DNA from: Rhodothermaeota bacterium MED-G12 | GTDB taxonomy: Bacteria > Bacteroidota > Rhodothermia > Balneolales > Balneolaceae | Reading direction: 5' to 3' | NCBI GenBank assembly: GCA_002457365.1 | Contig: NTKP01000007.1 | Coordinates: 1-41,087 of the forward strand | DNA length: 41,087 nt | Shown here: piece after piece, positions 1 to 7,902 of the stretch | Position numbering within the stretch: position 1 is the first letter of the stretch | Layout: the number at the start of each line of letters is the position of its first letter | Translations under genes and position numbers: made by a program | The notes under the pieces: generated by a model | What the model was told of the DNA's origin: nothing | The model's input: the letters and a program-made list of their open reading frames with translations, nothing else | Databases searched by the model: none

Positions 1-527
1 TTTATTTGATCACCGTTAATAATTTCATTTTCATCCACTATTCCAACAATAGTTCCGGCTAAGTCAAACTCACCTGGTTTGTAAATATCAGGCATTTCAG
101 CTGTTTCACCACCAATTAATGCTACATTATTCTCCTTACAAGCTGTCGCAAAACCTTTTATCACTTCTACACCTGTCTTCTGTTCTAACTTTCCTGTTGA
201 AAAGTAATCAAGAAAAAATAAAGGGGTAGCTCCACAAACAGCAATATCATTGATACAATGATTTACAAGATCTTGACCAACCGTGTCATATTTTTGAGCC
301 TTATATGCTACGATGAGTTTCGTTCCTACACCGTCAACAGAACTCACAAAAACTGGATTTTTAATCGTGGTTAGATTTGGTTTAAAAAAACCACCAAAGC
401 CACCAATATTACTCAAAACCTCAACCCCATGTGTTTCTTTTACAAGATCTTTAATCGAATGGACTAACTCTTCTCCGGCTTTTATATCAACACCTGAGTC
501 TTTATATGTAAAGGGTTTTTTTTTCAT
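1..527 (-). CDS. purM: Phosphoribosylformylglycinamidine cyclo-ligase (AIR synthetase), C-terminus cut by window edge
   Basis: PurM catalyses the ATP-dependent ring closure of FGAM to aminoimidazole ribotide, the fifth step of purine synthesis, in the cytosol. Reading the minus strand from the ATG at 527-525 gives about 175 residues before the window ends. They include the family's N-terminal segment YKDSGVDIKAGEELV, the SSVDGVGTKL nucleotide-binding motif, DLVNHCINDI, and LIGGETAEMPD. All are characteristic of the PurM/AIRS family, whose full length is about 330-350 residues, so roughly half is present. The gene diverges from dtd across a gene-free region that looks like a replication origin, so it would be transcribed away from the origin. 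The start is supported by the usual short lead before YKDSGV. Confidence 0.93.
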   Translation of the reverse strand, partial: MKKKPFTYKDSGVDIKAGEELVHSIKDLVKETHGVEVLSNIGGFGGFFKPNLTTIKNPVFVSSVDGVGTKLIVAYKAQKYDTVGQDLVNHCINDIAVCGATPLFFLDYFSTGKLEQKTGVEVIKGFATACKENNVALIGGETAEMPDIYKPGEFDLAGTIVGIVDENEIINGDQI

Positions 528-600
528 GTTTTTCAAATCAGTTTTTTTTCAGTTCCTAAATATACCATCTTTCAAAATCTTCTTAGAAAGAGATTTTTAG

Positions 601-998
601 TTTTTTTCCACAAGGTCTTATTAATGATGATTAGATGTATATATATAGTAGTATATAGTAGGCAGTGTGGACATGTTGATAATAATTTTATACTTATTTA
701 GTTGAATGATGAGGATAGATTGTTGATAAAAAGGTGGAGAACTTTCGATTAAATAAAGCTCTCTAAACTTCTTTAAAGAGTACTTCCTAAACAACACAAT
801 ACTTTTGTATAAACTTGTACACTTTAGTACCTGTTTTGTACATATACACCTTCATAAAAAATCAACACAAAATGTAATTGGTATAACTAGTGGATAAGTA
901 AAATAAAGTGTGGAAAGGAGTGGATAAATATAACTACTTTGAATTATCCATTACTTATGAGAAAGATATCCACACCCCTATCCACAAAATGAAAGACT
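601..998. other. oriC: Candidate chromosomal replication origin (oriC)
   Basis: This 400-bp AT-rich stretch has no plausible gene. It holds many 9-mers close to the DnaA box TTATCCACA: TTTTCCACA (604-612), TGTGGACAT (666-674), TGTTGATAA (674-682 and 721-729), AGTGGATAA (889-897 and 919-927), ATATCCACA (966-974) and CTATCCACA (978-986). Left of the 666-682 pair lies a run of TAG trios (646-661) and then an alternating TA tract (about 638-647). This order (AT-rich unwinding element, TAG trios, short GC-richer spacer, DnaA box) matches the basal unwinding architecture known from Bacillus subtilis. Flanking genes diverge, and gyrBA, mnmG-rsmG and parS sites lie within 23 kb. No box is a perfect consensus, and dnaA is not in the window. 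Origin function is inferred. Confidence 0.7.
801..841 (+). repeat. Helically phased degenerate 10-bp repeat inside the origin candidate
   Basis: Four consecutive units end in GTAT or GTAC at 807-810, 817-820, 827-830 and 838-841. The spacing is therefore 10, 10 and 11 bp, about one DNA turn. Three units share the form AnnTTnGTAY; the last is one base longer. A further GTAC occurs at 780-783, outside the phased run. Such phasing is typical of arrays bound by a protein along one DNA face. The binding protein, if any, is unknown. Confidence 0.55.
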
Positions 999-1442
999 AT
1001 GAAAGCTTTAATACAGCGCGTCACAAATGCAAAAGTTCATATAAATGGAATAACAAAAGGCTCTATTAATAAAGGCTTGGTTATTTTTATTGGCTTTGCT
1101 GACAGTGATACGTTTGAAAAGATTGAATGGGTTGTTAAAAAAATTGCAAAACTACGCATCTTTACAGATCAAGAAGGGAAAATGAATAATTCAGTAGAAG
1201 ATGTTCAAGGGGAGTTATTAATTATATCCCAATTCACGTTATATGCCTCGGTAAAAAAAGGGACAAGACCTAGTTTTATTGAAGCAGCGGAACCAATATT
1301 AGCAGAAAATCTATATAACTACTTTATAGAATATGCCCGTAAACAAACTACATTAAACATAGAAACGGGAAGTTTTGGTGCTGATATGAAGGTTGAATTA
1401 ACCAACGATGGACCCGTAACAATTTTAGTGGAAAAAGAGTAA
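999..1442 (+). CDS. dtd: D-aminoacyl-tRNA deacylase
   Basis: This cytosolic enzyme hydrolyses D-amino acids (and mischarged glycine) from tRNA, protecting translation. The 147-residue product is the usual length for the DTD family. It begins MKALIQRVTNAKV and carries the two active-site signatures: SQFTLYA near residues 77-83 and the C-terminal NDGPVT near 135-140, which is usually NxGPVT. The ATG at 999 was chosen because it begins exactly at the family N-terminus; the ATG ten bases earlier is in another frame. There is no Shine-Dalgarno sequence, and a DnaA-box-like 9-mer ends only 12 bases upstream, so any promoter must overlap the origin candidate. The patatin gene follows after six bases and is probably co-transcribed. 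Confidence 0.95.
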   Translation: MKALIQRVTNAKVHINGITKGSINKGLVIFIGFADSDTFEKIEWVVKKIAKLRIFTDQEGKMNNSVEDVQGELLIISQFTLYASVKKGTRPSFIEAAEPILAENLYNYFIEYARKQTTLNIETGSFGADMKVELTNDGPVTILVEKE

Positions 1443-1448
1443 TTAGGA

Positions 1449-2350
1449 ATGAAAAAAGTTCAACTCGTTTTAGGTAGTGGTGGTGCTAGAGGGATAGCAC
1501 ATATAGCTATTATAGAAGGGTTAGTTAAAGATGGTATAGAAATAGAGGCTATTTATGGATGTTCTATGGGCGCGGTTATTGGTGGTATTTTTGCTGCAGG
1601 TCATTTGGAAGAATATAAAGAATGGTTGCTTAGCCTGAGTAAAAATGATGTTTTTGAGTTGATGGATTTTACCTTAACAAAAGAGGGTTTTATTAAAGGA
1701 GATAAAATATTTGATAAGCATAGAGAAATGACGAGCGAGTTGTTAATTGAAGAGTTTGATATTCCTTTTACCGCTGTGGCTTTGGATATAAAATCAGGGA
1801 AAGAGATCTACTTTACTAAGGGTGATTTATACCAAGTATTACGGGTTCTGTTGCCATTCCCGGATTTATTATCCCTCATAGAACCGAAAGCTACGTACTC
1901 ATCGATGGCGGTGTGACTAACCCATTACCATTAAACCTAGCCGTTCGAAAAGAAGAGAGTGTCGTTTTAGCCATTGATTTAAGTGGACCAAAAGACCCTT
2001 TATTTATATTAAAAGAAGTAAATAATGAGGAGAAAAACCCTATTCCGCATTGGTTTGAGAGAATTATTCCAAGTTATTTACAACAAACGAATAAAGAAAA
2101 AAAGGATGATAAGATAGAGGAGGAACAAACACTCTCTTTATTACAATTAATGGAAACTACATTCATATTGTCACAAAACAAGCTAAATGAGTTAATTATT
2201 GACAAATATGAACCTGAATTGTTAATTCGATTACCCAGAAAAATGGCTCAAACCTTAGATTTTTTTAGAGCAAAAGAAATATACGGCTTAGGAGTTAAGG
2301 CATATAAGAAACACAGAAAACAGATTTTAGAAAAAATCGAATCTAACTAG
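1449..2350 (+). pseudogene. Patatin-like phospholipase, split by a frameshift
   Basis: Patatin-like enzymes are Ser-Asp dyad lipid acyl hydrolases. Two overlapping reading frames together make one protein of about 300 residues. The first part (1449-1916) has the glycine-rich oxyanion loop GSGGARGIAH (residues 9-18) and the nucleophile elbow GCSMG with Ser39. It then drifts into unrelated sequence after residue 133. The second part, in another frame (its first internal GTG is at 1913, stop at 2350), carries the expected continuation: AIPGFI, then LIDGGVTNPLP with the catalytic Asp at 1904-1906. The switch lies around 1845-1850, where one missing base turns the expected V-S-V-A-I-P-G into V-L-L-P-F-P. 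No product with both catalytic residues can be made as the sequence stands. It is either a recent pseudogene or a sequence error. The gene end overlaps the adk stop by four bases, tail to tail. Confidence 0.8.
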
Positions 2351-2898
2351 ATCACATTTTTAATTCGTTCAAATACAGATTCAACCGAACCTGTACCATC
2401 AATAAAGTTAACTAATCCTTGTTTTTCGTAATAATCTAAAACAGGTTTTGTTTCGTTTTCATAAACAGTCAATCTGTTTTTAACACCTACTACTGTGTCG
2501 TCAGAACGACCCTGGCCACGAGAAAGGATTCTATTTATTAGTTCTTCTTCAGGAACCACTAACGATATAAGGGCATCAACAGCGGTGTTTTTATTCGCCA
2601 GCATGTGATCGAAAGATTCTGCTTGAGCCACCGTTCGTGGAAAACCATCAAAAACACATCCTGCAAGATACATATCTTTAGTGGTTTCTTCTTGTACAAG
2701 ATCTACCACAACATCATCAGAAACTAGTTCACCGGCGTCTAATATAGATTTTACTTTAATTCCGAGAGAAGTTTTGTTTTGGATTGCAGAGCGAAACATA
2801 TTTCCGGTAGACAAGTGGGCTAAACCGAAGTGGTTAACTATGTATTCGGCTTGCGTACCCTTTCCTGCTCCTGGTGGGCCAAATAAAATAATATTCAT
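2347..2898 (-). CDS. adk: Adenylate kinase (short type)
   Basis: Adk interconverts ATP + AMP and 2 ADP, setting adenylate energy balance in the cytosol. The 183-residue protein starts MNIILFGPPGAGKGTQ, so the P-loop GPPGAGKGT is at residues 7-15. It also has the AMP-binding HLSTGNMFR (about 29-37), the DGFPRT motif and the GQGRSDDT segment, which marks the short LID form without a zinc-binding insert. The length fits short bacterial adenylate kinases. It is the last gene of the ffh-rpsP-rimM-trmD-rplS block, but a strong hairpin at 2928-2956 separates it from rplS, so it may be expressed partly on its own. Confidence 0.96.
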   Translation of the reverse strand: MNIILFGPPGAGKGTQAEYIVNHFGLAHLSTGNMFRSAIQNKTSLGIKVKSILDAGELVSDDVVVDLVQEETTKDMYLAGCVFDGFPRTVAQAESFDHMLANKNTAVDALISLVVPEEELINRILSRGQGRSDDTVVGVKNRLTVYENETKPVLDYYEKQGLVNFIDGTGSVESVFERIKNVI

Positions 2899-2927
2899 GA
2901 GTGAGAGCTATGAATGTTAATAAAGAA

Positions 2928-2956
2928 AGGTTTCAACCCGAAAAGAGTTGAAACCT
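2928..2956 (-). terminator. Hairpin terminator between rplS and adk
   Basis: A perfect 10-bp stem (AGGTTTCAAC / GTTGAAACCT) encloses a 9-base loop. On the minus strand it is followed by TTCTTTATT, a modest U-rich tract. It sits 18 bases after the rplS stop and 29 bases before the adk start. It is probably an intrinsic or partial terminator that lowers adk relative to the ribosomal genes. Confidence 0.65.
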
Positions 2957-2974
2957 AGGAGATTAAAAGAGGTG

Positions 2975-3322
2975 TTATTTAGACTCTTTTTCTTTGATAC
3001 GAGCAGCTTTACCTCGTAATTCACGTAAATAAAAGAGCTTTGAACGTCTAACTTTTCCGTGCTTTTTCACTTCTATTTTTGCAATAAAAGGAGAGTTCAT
3101 TGGGAAAATACGCTCGACACCAATACTTCCGCTCATTTTACGAACGGTGAAAGTTTTGTTTGGTCCGCTACCGCGTTCCGATAATACAACACCTTCATAC
3201 TGCTGAATTCGTTCTTTTTCACCTTCACGTACACGATAATGCACATTAACGGTATCACCTGCAGTGAAAGCAGGCATATCGTCATTGATTAGGCTTTGTT
3301 CAACTAGTTTTAGCTTGTCCAT
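2975..3322 (-). CDS. rplS: Large ribosomal subunit protein bL19
   Basis: bL19 sits at the 30S-50S interface of the ribosome. The 115-residue product is the usual length. It shows the family signatures [38 protein letters not shown] and the C-terminal [19 protein letters not shown]. The ATG at 3322 gives the standard N-terminus. It follows trmD by 58 bases in the classical rpsP-rimM-trmD-rplS order. A weak 6-bp hairpin lies in that gap. Its mRNA probably ends at the hairpin around 2928-2956. Confidence 0.97.
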   Translation of the reverse strand: MDKLKLVEQSLINDDMPAFTAGDTVNVHYRVREGEKERIQQYEGVVLSERGSGPNKTFTVRKMSGSIGVERIFPMNSPFIAKIEVKKHGKVRRSKLFYLRELRGKAARIKEKESK

Positions 3323-3380
3323 AATAGTACCAATGGTATTAAATAATAGGGTTAAACCTATTGTTAAGTTAATAATCTTT

Positions 3381-4064
3381 TTAGTCGTCTTTTAATAAAT
3401 CTTTTCGTCTAGACTTTGTCTTTTCAATTGATTGCTCATCTTGCCACGCTTTTATCTTTTTTGGATCACCCGATCTAAGAACATCTGGAACAAGCCACCC
3501 ATTAAAATCAGCAGGCCGTGTATACACCGGCGCTTCAAGCAGTCCATCTTGAAACGAATCGTTCAGCGCACTACCCGCATCGCCTATAGCTCCAGGTAAC
3601 AGTCGGACAATAGCGTCGACAATCATCATTGCGGGCAATTCACCCCCGGAGAGAACAACATCACCGATGCTATACTCTTTTGTTATGAGATGCTCTCGGA
3701 TTCGCTGGTCAATTCCTTTGTAGTGACCACAAAGAACAATAACATTTTTTTTTAGGCTTAAGGTATTTGCTTCTTTCTGGGTAAAAGGGATACCGTCTGG
3801 CGCTGTAAATATTATTTCGTCGTACGAGCGTTGTTCACAAAGGTGTTTTATACAATCAAAAATAGGTTGGGGACTTAGCACCATCCCTGGATCACCCCCG
3901 TACGGGTAGTCATCTATTTTTAAATGCTTATCACTTGTAAAGCTTCGCAAGTCGTGAATACGAATATCCACGAGGTTTTTATCTTTGGCTCGTTTAACAA
4001 TACTGTGGTCTAAAGGGCCGCTTAATAATGCGGGGACGGCCGAAATAATGTCGAAGCGTATCAT
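3381..4064 (-). CDS. trmD: tRNA (guanine-37-N1) methyltransferase
   Basis: TrmD methylates G37 next to the anticodon using S-adenosylmethionine, preventing +1 frameshifting. The 227-residue protein belongs to the SPOUT knotted methyltransferases. Visible motifs are the N-terminal [25 protein letters not shown] (about 51-63), [12 protein letters not shown] (about 111-122), and the knot segment [18 protein letters not shown]. The GHYKG form instead of the proteobacterial GRYEG is common in Bacteroidota and Chlorobi, as I recall it. The start overlaps the rimM stop by four bases (ATGA), implying translational coupling. Confidence 0.96.
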   Translation of the reverse strand: MIRFDIISAVPALLSGPLDHSIVKRAKDKNLVDIRIHDLRSFTSDKHLKIDDYPYGGDPGMVLSPQPIFDCIKHLCEQRSYDEIIFTAPDGIPFTQKEANTLSLKKNVIVLCGHYKGIDQRIREHLITKEYSIGDVVLSGGELPAMMIVDAIVRLLPGAIGDAGSALNDSFQDGLLEAPVYTRPADFNGWLVPDVLRSGDPKKIKAWQDEQSIEKTKSRRKDLLKDD

Positions 4065-4609
4065 AAATCTAAGAGGTTGTCTACGTTCGAGAATTGAATA
4101 GTTTGTTCAGTGGTATTTATCTCTACTAGGTAGGGCTCAACTAAGGGTATGAGTAGAGACCCTTTAGTAGTAGCTACCTGAACCAAGGGTTGAACACTTG
4201 GTGTATCGGTAGGAACAATGGTACCAATTAACTTACCGTTTTCGTCGAAGGCAGTAAAACCATCATAATTATTGTTTTTTTCTGGAGCACTATGCGTCCA
4301 GTCATCATATAGATGAGTATCAATAAATAAACGATGATGTTGGATAGCCTCGGCTTGCGACCGATTAGCAATTTGATCAAAAGTGACAAAGAACAAAACG
4401 GAGTTCCGTTTATTTTCAGTTCGGATAGACAGAACTCTCAAAGGGTATAAATCACCTCTATTATTTTTTAGAAAAACGACTAAGTTTTCCTGATTGTGAA
4501 TAACAGAGGGGTCTGGAAGCTCCCAAATAACCTTAACCTCTCCCTGAAGACCATGGGCGCGGTCAATATGACCAATGCTCATAAATCCAGAAGGGCTTGG
4601 GTTGCTCAT
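4061..4609 (-). CDS. rimM: 16S rRNA processing / ribosome maturation factor
   Basis: RimM binds ribosomal protein uS19 and helps mature the 30S head. The 182-residue protein matches the family length (about 170-180). Its N-terminal half contains the RimM domain with the start MSIGHIDRAHGLQGEVKV near residues 10-27. The second half has the PRC-barrel features FDENGKLIGTI and LLIPLVEPYLVEIN. The gene starts 20 bases after rpsP and overlaps trmD by four bases, in the conserved rpsP-rimM-trmD-rplS cluster. Met10 would be an alternative start closer to the family N-terminus; the upstream ATG at 4609 was kept because nothing excludes it. Confidence 0.92.
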   Translation of the reverse strand: MSNPSPSGFMSIGHIDRAHGLQGEVKVIWELPDPSVIHNQENLVVFLKNNRGDLYPLRVLSIRTENKRNSVLFFVTFDQIANRSQAEAIQHHRLFIDTHLYDDWTHSAPEKNNNYDGFTAFDENGKLIGTIVPTDTPSVQPLVQVATTKGSLLIPLVEPYLVEINTTEQTIQFSNVDNLLDL

Positions 4610-4629
4610 GGGATTAGCTCAAAGGGTAA

Positions 4630-5514
4630 CTACGCTTCTTTTTTTGCTTCCCACGCAGCCAAAACCGTTTTACGCTCTTCACCTTCAGACACAAAACCCT
4701 CAAGGTCTTCTAACGGGGTAGCTGCTATATGATCAGCCGCATCTTTGGCCGTCATATCGGCGGAGCTTTTTACGGATTCTACTTCTGTTTCAGCGCTGGT
4801 TTCTTCAGGCTGTTCAACAGGAGCAGCGTCTTCAGTAGTCGTTGATTCTACTTCCTCAGAAACCGCCTCAGTTGATTCCTCAGTTTTTTCTTCTACCTCA
4901 GCTTCTGCATCAGGACTTGCTGTTTCTTCCGCTACAACCGTCTCTTCTTCAGAAGGGGTCTCTTCGGTGGCTACTTCAGCCTTCGCCTCTGCCTCTACTT
5001 CAGGCGCAGACTCTTCTGACGCTTCATTTTCGGTAGTTTCAGCAGCCTCTGTTTCAGCAGCTTTTTCGGCTTCTTGAGCCATTTCAGCAGCAGCAGCGCT
5101 AGCTTTTTGCTCTATTTGCTTCTTTACTTCTTTCTCTTCAGCAATTAGAGTAGCACGAACTTGTTCTTTTCGTGTGACTTCTGTTTTTGCTTTTGCTTCA
5201 CGAGCCGCTTTCCACTCTTCAAGTGCTGCAGTAATTTCTTCTTCACTTTTGCCCCACATTTGTAGGTGACGCTTGTAAAGAAAACCTTCGTGACGAAGAA
5301 TTTTTTCCACCGCATCGGTTGGCTTAGCGCCATTGTCTAACCAATAGCTGATGCGCTCTTCGTTAATGGTGGTTTCTTTTTTTTCAGTTACCCCATCATA
5401 ACGGCCAACCTGCTCTATTATTCGACCATCGCGTGGTGAACGGCTGTCAGCAACTACGATATGATAAATAGGACGACGAATACGCCCTTTACGTTGTAGT
5501 CTAATTTTAATCAA
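4630..5514 (-). CDS. rpsP: Small ribosomal subunit protein bS16 with a very long acidic tail
   Basis: bS16 is a core 30S assembly protein. Residues 1-85 are a clear S16 domain: MIKIRLQRKGRIRRPIYHIV, DSRSPRDGRIIEQVGRYDG, and ISYWLDNGAKPTDAVEKIL. The full product is 294 residues, whereas the family is usually 80-100 and often 150-190 in Bacteroidota. Residues 86-140 are a charged helical stretch, 140-250 are a Glu/Ala/Thr/Ser-rich low-complexity tail that is strongly acidic, and 251-294 form a small ordered-looking module with the core ATPLEDLEGFV, EERKTVLAAWEAKK. The tail has no stop or frame break, so it appears to be genuinely translated. It lies 36 bases after ffh and 20 before rimM. Confidence 0.95.
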   Translation of the reverse strand: MIKIRLQRKGRIRRPIYHIVVADSRSPRDGRIIEQVGRYDGVTEKKETTINEERISYWLDNGAKPTDAVEKILRHEGFLYKRHLQMWGKSEEEITAALEEWKAAREAKAKTEVTRKEQVRATLIAEEKEVKKQIEQKASAAAAEMAQEAEKAAETEAAETTENEASEESAPEVEAEAKAEVATEETPSEEETVVAEETASPDAEAEVEEKTEESTEAVSEEVESTTTEDAAPVEQPEETSAETEVESVKSSADMTAKDAADHIAATPLEDLEGFVSEGEERKTVLAAWEAKKEA

Positions 5515-5550
5515 TGATTTATCCTCAGTTGAGTTGTTGTTTAATGCTTG

Positions 5551-6891
5551 TTATCGCCCTAGAGACATATTTTTGAGTCCCTGAAGCGCACGTCCTGTTT
5601 TTCCCATTTTTGACATGGTTTTCATCATTTTCTTCATCTGGTCGAACTGTTTTATAAGATCATTTATTTCTTTAACAGTTCTACCGGAACCCTTAGCAAT
5701 ACGTCTACGGCGAGAGCCATTTAATATTTCGGGATTCCGCCGCTCCTCCGGCGTCATAGAATAGATAATGGATTCAACGGGCTTAAAAGCATCATCATTG
5801 ATTTCTGCATCTTCTATTGCTTTGCTGGCGCCGGGGATCATTTTGACGAGATCACCTAAGTCTCCCATCTTTTTCACTTTTTGAATTTGATCGAGAAAAT
5901 CTTCCAAGTCGAATTTATCGGAGCGTATTTTCTTTTGAAGCTGTTGTGCTTCCTTTTCATCAAATTCCCGTTGAGCGCGCTCAACTAACGATACAACATC
6001 TCCCATACCCAAAATTCTTTGGGCCATTCGATCAGGGAAGAAGGGGCTTAAAGCATCTAGCTTTTCACCCGTACCCACAAACTTGATGGGTTTGTTGACG
6101 ACCGATTTAATAGAGAGCGCAGCTCCCCCTCGGGTGTCCCCATCTAATTTTGTAAGTACTACTCCATCGTAGTTAATTCGCTCATTGAACTCTTTTGCAG
6201 TATTGACCGCATCTTGCCCTGTCATTGAATCCACAACGAAGAGGATTTCTGAAGGGTTAATTTGGGCTTTTATTTCTGCAACTTCGTTCATCATCTCTTC
6301 GTCCACGTGTAAACGCCCAGCGGTATCAATAATAACAGTGTCCATAGCTAAACTACGGGCCATTGATACGGCTTCTTTGGCGACTCGAACGGCATCTTTT
6401 TGCTCAATCGAGTACACGGGAACATCCACTTGTGATCCAAGTGTTTTTAACTGGTTTACGGCAGCAGGGCGATAAACATCGGCGGCAGCAAGAAGCGGAT
6501 TCCTTTTATGCTCCTGCTTAAGATATCTGGCTAATTTACCTGCAAAGGTAGTTTTACCAGAACCTTGTAATCCAGCTATGAGAATGACGGTTGGAGGGGT
6601 GTCGGCAAAGTTGATTGTAGATGGGTTTCCACCAAATGTTTCGACTAATTCGTCATACACAATTTTGGTGAATTGCTGGCCAGGATTAACACTGGTCAAC
6701 ACATCCGATCCCAATACCTTGTCTTTTACCTCCGCGGTAAACGTTCGGGCAACCTCATAGTTGACATCGGCATCCAACAATGCCCGGCGTATTTCACGCA
6801 CAGTCTCAGCGATATTCACCTCGGTGATACGCGCTTCGCCTTTCAGACTCTGAAAAGCTTTATCTAAGTTGGATGATAATTGTTCAAACAT
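5551..6891 (-). CDS. ffh: Signal recognition particle GTPase
   Basis: Ffh binds signal peptides emerging from the ribosome and, with SRP RNA and FtsY, targets membrane proteins. The 446-residue protein has the N domain (1-90), then the G domain with P-loop GLQGSGKTTFAGKLA (about 106-120), DVYRPAAVNQL, DTAGRLHVDEEMMNEV, TKLDGDTRGGAALS and GTGEKLDALSPF. The methionine-rich M domain follows, ending MKKMMKTMSKMGKTGRALQG. The order and length are standard. It heads a minus-strand run into rpsP. The upstream region carries a TTG-N20-TATTTTTT promoter-like pair that overlaps two inverted DnaA boxes. Confidence 0.97.
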   Translation of the reverse strand: MFEQLSSNLDKAFQSLKGEARITEVNIAETVREIRRALLDADVNYEVARTFTAEVKDKVLGSDVLTSVNPGQQFTKIVYDELVETFGGNPSTINFADTPPTVILIAGLQGSGKTTFAGKLARYLKQEHKRNPLLAAADVYRPAAVNQLKTLGSQVDVPVYSIEQKDAVRVAKEAVSMARSLAMDTVIIDTAGRLHVDEEMMNEVAEIKAQINPSEILFVVDSMTGQDAVNTAKEFNERINYDGVVLTKLDGDTRGGAALSIKSVVNKPIKFVGTGEKLDALSPFFPDRMAQRILGMGDVVSLVERAQREFDEKEAQQLQKKIRSDKFDLEDFLDQIQKVKKMGDLGDLVKMIPGASKAIEDAEINDDAFKPVESIIYSMTPEERRNPEILNGSRRRRIAKGSGRTVKEINDLIKQFDQMKKMMKTMSKMGKTGRALQGLKNMSLGR

Positions 6892-6925
6892 GGTATACAG
6901 GAAGTCCCGTTTGTTTTAGAGCCTA

Positions 6926-6956
6926 AAAAAATACGGTATTAAAATGGGCTTATCAA
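6926..6956 (-). promoter_or_regulatory. Possible ffh promoter (Bacteroidota-type)
   Basis: On the minus strand TTG (6956-6954), a 20-base spacer and TATTTTTT (6933-6926) approximate the TTG-N19/21-TAnnTTTG promoter used by Bacteroidota primary sigma factors, with the last G replaced. It lies 35 bases before the ffh start. The TTG is part of a DnaA-box-like 9-mer, so DnaA could compete with RNA polymerase. Confidence 0.4.
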
Positions 6957-6971
6957 CATTAATGTGGATAA
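6950..6971. promoter_or_regulatory. Inverted pair of DnaA boxes between ffh and fabI
   Basis: The 22-bp near-palindrome is TTATCAACA, TTAA, TGTGGATAA. The right arm is a perfect reverse-strand DnaA box (TTATCCACA) and the left arm differs at one base. It lies in the divergent intergenic region, 94 bases before fabI and 59 before ffh. DnaA binding here would be able to regulate either gene; this is inferred from sequence only. Confidence 0.55.
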
Positions 6972-7064
6972 TTATTAAAAAAGATAGCGCTGTGTTTTGC
7001 CGTTCTTTTTTAGCCAAAACAGTGGTATTTTAATTACCATAATCATTAATAGAATCTATTATAC

Positions 7065-7901
7065 ATGAGTAAAGAAGGATACGGGCTGTTAAAAGAAAAG
7101 AAAGGAATTATTTTTGGGGCGCTTGATGATCGCAGTATTGCGTGGAGGATTGCTCTTGCCTGTAAAAGGGAAGGGGCTGAGTTTGTGCTGTCAAATGCAC
7201 CTATAGCGCTAAGATTAGGCACATTAAACGCCCTTTCAGAAGAAACAGGAGCGCCAATTATCCCGTGTGACGTTACTAGTGATGACGAAATTGAGTCGCT
7301 TGTTGACCAGACGAAAGAACATTTTGGTGGCGGAGTGGACTTTGTATTACATGCCATCGGGATGTCTCCCAATATTCGAAAGAAGAAAGAATATACCGAC
7401 CTTAATTATAAATGGTTTCAGCAGTCTCTTGATATATCAGCCATATCACTGCACCGAATTTTACACCACATAGACGCCAAAGAGGGCTTGAATGATGGGG
7501 CTTCTGTAGTGGCGTTATCGTACATTGGTGCGCAGCGAATTTTTAGCAAGTATTCCGACATGAACGATGCCAAAGCCCTGCTGGAAAGCATTGCGCGGAA
7601 CTATGGTAGTCGATTAGCAAAAAACGGGATTAGAGTAAACACGGTTTCTCAGGCGCCTACAAAAACCTCTGCGGGCTCGGGTATTAAAAACTTTGATGGC
7701 ATGTACACGTTCGCTGATAAATTGTCTCCACTTGGAAACCCAACAGCAGATGAGTGCGCAGATTATTGTGTGACCTTGTTTTCTGACCTAACCCGAAAAG
7801 TGACCATGCAGAATTTATATCATGATGGTGGTTTTGTTACCTCGGGTTTTTCAGAAGAACTCCTGGATGATTTAGCCCGCTTATACACCGAAGATAAATA
7901 G
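7065..7901 (+). CDS. fabI: Enoyl-[acyl-carrier-protein] reductase (NADH)
   Basis: FabI performs the last reduction of each fatty-acid elongation cycle. The 278-residue protein is a short-chain dehydrogenase of the Bacteroidota FabI subtype: GLLKEKKGIIFGALDDRSIAW (residues 7-27) provides the nucleotide-binding loop. It continues with FVLHAIGMSPNIRKK and SYIGAQRIFSKYSDMNDAKALLESIAR, where Tyr and Lys form the Y-x6-K catalytic pair. RVNTVSQAPTKTSAGSGI is the flexible substrate-binding region. It is slightly longer than the E. coli enzyme (262). The gene diverges from ffh and is followed one base later by ruvC, suggesting an operon with ruvC-ruvA. No Shine-Dalgarno sequence is visible. Confidence 0.95.
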   Translation: MSKEGYGLLKEKKGIIFGALDDRSIAWRIALACKREGAEFVLSNAPIALRLGTLNALSEETGAPIIPCDVTSDDEIESLVDQTKEHFGGGVDFVLHAIGMSPNIRKKKEYTDLNYKWFQQSLDISAISLHRILHHIDAKEGLNDGASVVALSYIGAQRIFSKYSDMNDAKALLESIARNYGSRLAKNGIRVNTVSQAPTKTSAGSGIKNFDGMYTFADKLSPLGNPTADECADYCVTLFSDLTRKVTMQNLYHDGGFVTSGFSEELLDDLARLYTEDK

Positions 7902-7902
7902 T

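Noticed and set aside
313-600. Plus-strand open frame over the start of purM
   Set aside because: It is antisense to a clear purM coding sequence and has no family-like content.
3345-3362. Hairpin AATAGG-GTTAAA-CCTATT between trmD and rplS
   Set aside because: A 6-bp AT-rich stem without a convincing U tract is too weak to call a terminator.
4745-5077. Ser/Ala-rich plus-strand open frame
   Set aside because: It is the mirror image of the Glu/Ala-rich rpsP tail and arises from the codon repeats.
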